Positions 61,796 through 64,000 of a stretch of 64,000 nucleotides of DNA are shown piece by piece. The stretch is from Polyodon spathula (lineage: Eukaryota > Chordata > Actinopteri > Acipenseriformes > Polyodontidae). Where the stretch lies: NCBI RefSeq assembly GCF_017654505.1, contig NC_054534.1, positions 15,509,693 through 15,573,692 of the forward strand, read 5' to 3'. Positions within the stretch are counted from its first letter, which is position 1. Each line of letters starts with the position of its first letter. The notes beneath the pieces were generated by a model. That model ran no database searches and had not been told where the DNA came from. It was given only the letters and a program-made list of their open reading frames with translations. The position numbers and the translations under genes are program-made.

Positions 61796-62808
61796 CTAGG
61801 ATGCCATAGGGTGTAGCACAGAAGCTCCAAACAGTGGAGCAGAGGAATCCAGCACTTTCAAACAATAAAACCTCATAAAAGTATGTGGTGTAGCCCAACT
61901 GGCTGCCGCGCAAATATCCGACACCGGCATTCCCTTAAAGAGGGCCCAGGATGTCGCCATACCCCTAGTGGAATGCGCCTTCAACTGCCCTGGTGGTGGA
62001 AGGCCTGCAGACTCATAAGCTAATTTAATAGCATCCACTATCTAATGGGAAAGGTGCTGTTTAGACAACGGCTGACCAAAGGTCTTAGAACCATGGCATA
62101 TGAACAACTGTTCTGTGTGCCTCACAGTCGTGGTATGGTCAATATAACACCTCAGTGCCCGCACAGGGCAGAGCATGTGTAACCATTCTTCCTCTGGGGA
62201 AGAAAAAGGAGGAGGATGGAACACCATCAACTCAACTGGCTGGTTCATGTTGAACAGGGAAATGACCTTTGGCAAAAAGGCTGGATTTGGGCGCATGAAG
62301 ACCTTAGAACCGTCTCCTGCTAAACGAGTTCATGAAGGATGCATTGACAGTGCATGTAACTCGCTGACACGTTTAGCTGACACCACTGACAGCAGAAATG
62401 CAGTTTTAATAGACACGAGCCTCATATCCACAGTGTGGAGAGGCTCAAATGGTGCCTTGGTAAGGGCTTCTAGCACCATGTCAAGGCTCCATGATGGTAA
62501 ACTGGTCATCCTCGGAGGTCGCAAACGTCTTGAGCCTTTGAGGAATTGCGATGCCAGAAAATGGCAACCTGGTGACAACCCGTCAATGCGTACATGGCAA
62601 GCTGATATGGCTGCTGAATATACTTTTTAAGTGTAGAGGAAGATTTCCCTTCATCTAACAGTTTCTGTAGAAACTGTAATATCACTGCCATAGGACAAAA
62701 TATTGGGTCATGACCCTCCACCAGACACCAATCTTGAAACAACTGCCACTTGTATGTGTACTGCAACCTGGTAGAGAGCGCTCTAGCACTCTGGATGGTC
62801 GAGATCAC
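61796..62808 (-). pseudogene. DIRS tyrosine recombinase, two stops and a frame change
   Basis: Would catalyse strand exchange that integrates the circular DIRS DNA. The N-terminal SAM-like core-binding part starts ISTIQSARALSTRLQYTYKW and has FLQKLLDEGKSSSTLKKYI (62808-62580). After a frame change near 62550 comes DMRLVSIKTAFLLSVVSAKR followed by VSELHALS, with the first catalytic Arg. A TGA at about 62327 and a TAG at about 62040 interrupt one continuous frame: PVRALRCYIDHT, SKQHLSH, then MDAIKLAYESAGLPPP, KAHSTRGMATSWA (the HxxR catalytic pair, His about 61974) and TPHTFMRFYCL (Tyr nucleophile about 61866). All R-H-R-Y residues are visible. Confidence 0.88.
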
Positions 62809-62845
62809 TGCTCACGAAAGCCCTAAGGCTGACAGGCGCTCCTGT

Positions 62846-63103
62846 TCAGGGGCCAAGCCCATAGCTGCATGTCAAAGCCATCCTTCGGCCTGGGACAATA
62901 GCTGTGGTTGACCCTGCAGTAACTGCACCACGCTCGAGAACCATACTCTCCGAGGCCACCGAGAAGCGATCAGAATCACTGTTGCTTGCTCTACCCTGAC
63001 CTTCTCCAAGAGGAATCGGAATCGGTGGAAACGCATATAGGAGGACTGGCGGCCATTGGTGAGCCAGTGCGTCGACTCCTAGGGGGTTGTCGGGGTCCCT
63101 CAC
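62846..63103 (-). pseudogene. DIRS RT-RNase H to recombinase linker, remnant
   Basis: The frame begins RDPDNPLGVDALAHQWPPVL followed by LYAFPPIPIPL, the conserved DALAHxWPxxLLYAFPP block between RNase H and the recombinase in vertebrate DIRS elements. Most of RNase H, which should come before it, is deleted; the junction lies in the direct neighbourhood of 63100. Confidence 0.75.
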
Positions 63104-63510
63104 CGAGAACCAAGGTCGCTTTCATGGACACTGAGTCCAGATGCAACCCTATGAACTCAGTCTGTTGGCTTGGCACGAGGCAGCTCTTCTCTAAATTGAC
63201 CTTTAGTATGTAACCATCGCAGCCTCTTCCTGTGACTTCCTGTGCAGATGGGGACATGAAAGTACGCATCTGTCAGGTCCACGGTGGTAAACCAGTCGCC
63301 CCTCCGGACTGACTGGATAATGTGCCTGTGCATAAGCATCCTGAACGATAACCGCCGTAGGTATCTGTTCAGTACTCGCAGATCTAAAATAAGGCGGAAC
63401 CCGACGTCCTTTTTGGGCACTAGGAAGTATTTTGAATAGAACCCCTGGTCGATCAGAGCAGGGTCTTCTTGTTAAATGGTACGCTTCCTGAGCAGTGCCT
63501 GTATCTCCGC
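63080..63510 (-). pseudogene. DIRS reverse transcriptase, N-terminal part and short C-terminal stub
   Basis: From about 63510: EIQALLRKRTI, a stop, then QEDPALIDQGFYSKYFLVPK, KDVGFRLILDLRVLNRYLR and DWFTTVDLTDAYFHVPI, motif A with the catalytic Asp. Close to 63235 the sequence jumps to GYILKVNLEKSCLVPSQQTE and FIGLHLDSVSMKATL, which normally follows the YLDD block. The palm and YLDD are missing. ACAGGAAG occurs twice at the junction, two bases apart, suggesting deletion between short repeats. Function lost. Confidence 0.85.
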
Positions 63511-63783
63511 ATTCAGTGCTGAGGACTGAACCGAGTCCTTCACTGCAGTTACAACCACCCCCCTGAAGGGGGAGGCTTTAACCAGAACTGAAGGGTGCAC
63601 CCGGTGGAAATGGTCTTGTGCACCCAGATGTCTTTGGCGCACTTTTGCCAGAACTAGAGCTGTGGAACAGTATAGGGGTGGGCTAATAGCTGCCTGGGTG
63701 TCTCAGGGTTGCTTTGGCTGTGCACGCTCACAAGGGACCTGGCCAGAGCCACGAGGACGTGACCTGCCACTTCCTCTAGGGCG

Positions 63784-63999
63784 CTATTCTACTTGCCGCG
63801 GTTTTGTAAACCCAAGCCGCACCGATAAACCTGCGGGGGAGGTCTTACTACCCTTTGGTTGCGCCTGCTGCTGTGGCGGTGCCTTGCGCCAAGGCTGTTC
63901 CTGGGGTCGCTTCGGCTGGAACTGCTTCCCTGGCCACATCTTGGCTATTTGCTGCGATGCCTCCTGTGCCTTGATGGAGCGTTGTAGCATCTCCTCCAC
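63784..63999 (-). pseudogene. DIRS gag-like protein, C-terminal part
   Basis: The frame enters from beyond the window: MEEMLQRSIKAQEASQQIAK, followed by a Lys/Pro/Gln-rich tail (PKRPQEQPWRK, PPQQQAQPKG) and a stop near 63784. A basic low-complexity tail upstream of RT is normal for DIRS gag. Residual Gly/Arg-rich sequence continues in the spacer to RT. Confidence 0.6.
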
Positions 64000-64000
64000 T

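Larger units (their letters stand above)
61324..64000 (-). mobile_element. DIRS1-like retrotransposon, internally deleted, runs off window
   Basis: Minus-strand order: gag C-terminus (63999-63784), reverse transcriptase start (about 63500-63240), a remnant of the RT-RNase H region (63240-63080), a linker (63103-62846), tyrosine recombinase (62808-61796), then the terminal repeat structure. The RT palm with YLDD and most of RNase H are absent. The 5' end lies outside the window. Compared with other elements here it has few stops, so it is a relatively young non-autonomous copy. Confidence 0.85.

Noticed and set aside
62175..62630. 151-codon plus-strand ORF
   Set aside because: It is the antisense shadow of the DIRS tyrosine recombinase on the minus strand.

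Overview
This is vertebrate nuclear DNA, AT-rich and heavy in microsatellites, with no convincing host protein-coding gene, no rRNA and no canonical tRNA gene. The mixture of elements points to a ray-finned fish: several Tc1-like transposons, a DIRS1-type tyrosine-recombinase retrotransposon, L2/CR1-type LINE pieces, a HARBI1-like Harbinger, pogo/Tigger-like and hAT-like elements, a Ty3/Gypsy pol remnant and a MIR-like CORE-SINE. A sturgeon or paddlefish fits my impression of the repeat families, but that is inference and was not tested. The window reads as an intergenic or intronic transposon graveyard.

Layout. 1-5.3 kb: quiet DNA, a (TA)n array, an LTR-like block, a piggyBac-like end and the C-terminal end of an antisense LINE reverse transcriptase. 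5.35-5.65 kb: an 18-bp minisatellite that is open in three frames. 8.1 kb: a dispersed GC-rich repeat whose sister copy is at 47.3 kb. 10.2-12.9 kb: a truncated Tc1 copy, then a near-complete DD34E Tc1 element inside a (TA)n array. 13.1-13.9 kb: a BED-finger hAT transposase remnant. 14-17.1 kb: a TIR element, LINE endonuclease debris and a Tigger-like element. 18.26-18.86 kb: a solo-LTR-like unit with a 5-bp target duplication. 19.8-23.5 kb: a LINE 3' end, a CR1/L2 LINE (end of ORF1 plus endonuclease) and a 5' Harbinger fragment. 26-27 kb: Gypsy integrase. 28.3-29 kb: a hAT-like element. 34.1-35.4 kb: a Tigger-like element. 36.3 kb: a 145-bp palindromic MITE. 37.1-38 kb: two head-to-head LTR-like copies across a (TA)n. 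40.4 kb: a CORE-SINE. 41.4-42.8 kb: a piggyBac-like element. 49.3-51.8 kb: two Tc1 remnants. 53.07-53.58 kb: a small pogo derivative still carrying a transposase fragment. 53.97-54.95 kb: a hAT-like element. 58.5-59.2 kb: a dense array of GATATC palindromes. 61.3-64 kb: an internally deleted DIRS1-like element running off the right edge.

No genes here form a pathway. The biology is that of the mobile elements: cut-and-paste transposases (DDE), target-primed LINE reverse transcription, and tyrosine-recombinase retrotransposition. Every recognisable element ORF is interrupted; the Tc1 element at 11.2-12.8 kb is the least damaged. I found no undescribed system that I can defend. The most unusual unexplained structures are the GATATC palindrome array, the palindromic MITE, the LTR-like family that abuts (TA)n in all three copies seen, and the multi-frame-open minisatellite.
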